A stretch of 64,000 nt of DNA from contig NZ_FQTY01000004.1 of the NCBI RefSeq assembly GCF_900128955.1, forward strand, positions 124,001 to 188,000, read 5' to 3'. The stretch's first letter is position 1; each line of letters begins with the position of its first letter. The notes under the pieces were generated by a model that saw only the letters and a list, made by a program, of their open reading frames with translations, did no database searches and was not told the origin of the DNA. Both the position numbers and the translations under genes were made by a program. Positions 62,876 to 64,000 of this stretch are shown in pieces. Origin of the DNA: Tissierella praeacuta DSM 18095 (GTDB taxonomy: Bacteria; Bacillota; Clostridia; Tissierellales; Tissierellaceae).

Positions 62876-63631
62876 TTACTTTACTACATCCTTAGAAAAT
62901 AATACTTTAAACATAAATTTAGGCAATACTACTTGTCTTTTAATTCTAGAAGGCTCTTTGATTAATCTATAGAACCATTCTAACCCCAGTTTTTCAAATA
63001 TCTTAGGTGCACTCTTAGTATTTCCTGATAAAATGTCCATCACACCACCATTGCCTATTATAACCTTTGATTTTATATTCTCTTTATTTGCATCTATCCA
63101 AGTTTCTTGTTTAGGAAAACCTAATCCAACAAATATTATATCTGGATTTGAAGAATTTATATCTTTAATAATTTGAACCTCTTCTTCATGATTTTTATGG
63201 CCATTGTGACTGCCTTTAAAATATCCATGATGGTAACCTGCTATTTTAATATTAGGATAAGTCTTTTCTATATTTTCTGCCGCTAATTTAGCAACTCCAT
63301 CCTTTCCTCCTAATAAGTATAAACTATAATTGTTTTCATTGGCTATATCAAGGAGCTTAAGGGATATATAATATCCTGTGACTCTTTCCTTTAAAGGTTT
63401 TTTCTTAATTCTAGAAGCATATATAAGCCCTATGCCATCGGCTGTTATTAAATCCCCCTTATTTATCAGTTCCTTGAATTTTTTATCATCTTTAGCCCCC
63501 ATAACTATCTCAGTATTTGGAGTATAAATAGCTTTTAATTCATTACCCTTTAGATAATTTTCTACTTGTTTAGCAACCTCATCAAATGTTAAGTTATGTA
63601 TTTTTACCCCAAATATTTCTACGGTATCCAT
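62876..63631 (-). CDS. WecB/TagA/CpsF family glycosyltransferase
   Basis: 251-residue GT26 enzyme; characterised relatives add N-acetylmannosamine to lipid-linked GlcNAc, the linkage step of wall polymers. Seen: AIYTPNTEIVMGAKDDKKFK, the DLITADGIGLIYASR active-site Asp/Thr segment near 60-74, YSLYLLGGKDGVAKLAAENI and IIFVGLGFPKQETWI. The C-terminal basic amphipathic region (SRIKRQVVLPKFMFKVLF) binds the membrane. It is 8 bases after csaB, suggesting a pyruvylated secondary wall polymer that anchors S-layer-type proteins. Confidence 0.93.
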   Translation of the reverse strand: MDTVEIFGVKIHNLTFDEVAKQVENYLKGNELKAIYTPNTEIVMGAKDDKKFKELINKGDLITADGIGLIYASRIKKKPLKERVTGYYISLKLLDIANENNYSLYLLGGKDGVAKLAAENIEKTYPNIKIAGYHHGYFKGSHNGHKNHEEEVQIIKDINSSNPDIIFVGLGFPKQETWIDANKENIKSKVIIGNGGVMDILSGNTKSAPKIFEKLGLEWFYRLIKEPSRIKRQVVLPKFMFKVLFSKDVVK

Positions 63632-63639
63632 TTAACAAT

Positions 63640-64000
63640 CTACTCCTTTAATAAATCTAATGCCATAGTTACATTAGATAAAGCCTTATTTTTTAACTCC
63701 TTATCTTGCTTTCGCAACTGCTCTTTAATCTCCACCCTATTATTCCATACATTATTTATTTTTTCCAATAAATCCTTATATACTAAGTAATTTACATTGC
63801 AAATATAATCCATTCCAATAGAACGTAATATTCCATCTACTTTAGGATCATAGGATAAACCTACCATAGGAACTTCTTGAGTAGCTGCATAAATTAAGGA
63901 ATGAAGTCTCATTGCTACAATAATTTCCATTTCTTTTATTATACCCATTATTTCTTCAACATTATATTTCCCTGATATTACATAGCAGCCTTCTTCTCTT
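63640..64000 (-). CDS. csaB: Polysaccharide pyruvyl transferase CsaB, C-terminal part
   Basis: The coding frame runs off the window edge, so only the C-terminal about 119 codons are seen. Although an ATG occurs at 63946-63948, the frame continues upstream with EEGCYVISGKYNVEEIMG, so that ATG is internal. The family motif IVAMRLHSLIYAATQEVPMV and GLSYDPKVDGILRSIG are plain. CsaB puts a ketal pyruvate on a wall polysaccharide, which SLH domains then bind. It precedes the TagA-type gene. Confidence 0.92.
   Translation of the reverse strand, partial: REEGCYVISGKYNVEEIMGIIKEMEIIVAMRLHSLIYAATQEVPMVGLSYDPKVDGILRSIGMDYICNVNYLVYKDLLEKINNVWNNRVEIKEQLRKQDKELKNKALSNVTMALDLLKE

Noticed and set aside
1-64000. 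Phage, transposon, tRNA or rRNA genes
   Set aside because: I looked for integrases, transposases, tRNA cloverleaf ends and rRNA cores on both strands and saw none that could be supported.

Overview
The window is a low-GC stretch of chromosome from an endospore-forming Firmicute of the class Clostridia. The dpaAB dipicolinate synthase pair and a GerA/GerC/GerB germinant receptor show that it sporulates. Two T-box leaders, LexA-type SOS control of uvrBA, tRNA 2-selenouridine synthase (mnmH), a split transketolase and TTG start codons also fit Clostridia. Presence of dpaAB argues against Clostridium cluster I; a Tissierella-like amino-acid-fermenting relative is my best guess (inference only). 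There are no rRNA, tRNA, CRISPR, prophage or insertion-sequence genes that I can support.

Layout. 1-1.2 kb: end of an ECF S-component gene and a flavin reductase, flanked by two short decayed reading frames. 1.2-6 kb: four-gene nucleoside-type (BMP) ABC importer with a good promoter. 6.1-7.6 kb: dpaA-dpaB behind a sigma-K-like promoter. 7.8-12.2 kb: secreted GHL10 hydrolase, Cache-GGDEF-EAL protein, VOC enzyme. 12.3-14.5 kb: DUF2249 protein, mnmH, YwaF-like membrane protein. 14.5-17.9 kb: trpS and cysK-cysE, each behind a T-box (specifiers UGG and UGC). 17.9-20.7 kb: a two-component system with a small secreted DUF2680 gene on the opposite strand between regulator and kinase. 20.7-24.5 kb: ger operon. 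24.6-28.3 kb: mtaD, ECF S-component, DUF1893 and a MATE pump. 28.5-29.2 kb: stand-alone ribosomal protein S4 behind a Fur-like palindrome. 29.3-33.6 kb: ABC exporter pair and three unrecognised membrane-anchored genes. 34.1-43 kb: uvrB-uvrA, an unknown lipoprotein, a PDZ membrane protein and ctpA. 43.1-51.2 kb: a metabolic block (dehydrogenase, EamA, M20, CyuA-like, YfcC, UroD-like, AraC). 51.3-54 kb: ftsE-ftsX-M23 peptidase. 54.1-60 kb: 5-formyl-THF cyclo-ligase, F420-ligase-like protein, Lon-like protease, LysM protein and PrcB-like protein. 60.2-64 kb: split transketolase, YitT, TagA-type glycosyltransferase and the end of csaB.

How it fits together. The ftsEX, M23, ctpA, PDZ and uvrBA genes form a line that in many Firmicutes is contiguous; here the 43-51 kb block sits inside it and reads like an acquired or relocated amino-acid (probably cysteine-derivative) utilisation locus. 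The most striking regulatory pattern is in 19079-19166: two divergent promoters, one for the DUF2680 gene and one for the histidine kinase, carry the same array CTTCA-N6-CTTCA-N11-TATAAT with identical spacing. This is the layout expected for activation by an OmpR/PhoB-type regulator, which is encoded next door. The kinase sensor carries a Met/His-rich loop, suggesting a metal or redox stress sensor. Another is the S4 gene, which lacks the zinc-binding cysteines of the zinc-type S4 and has a Fur/Zur-like palindrome over its -35.
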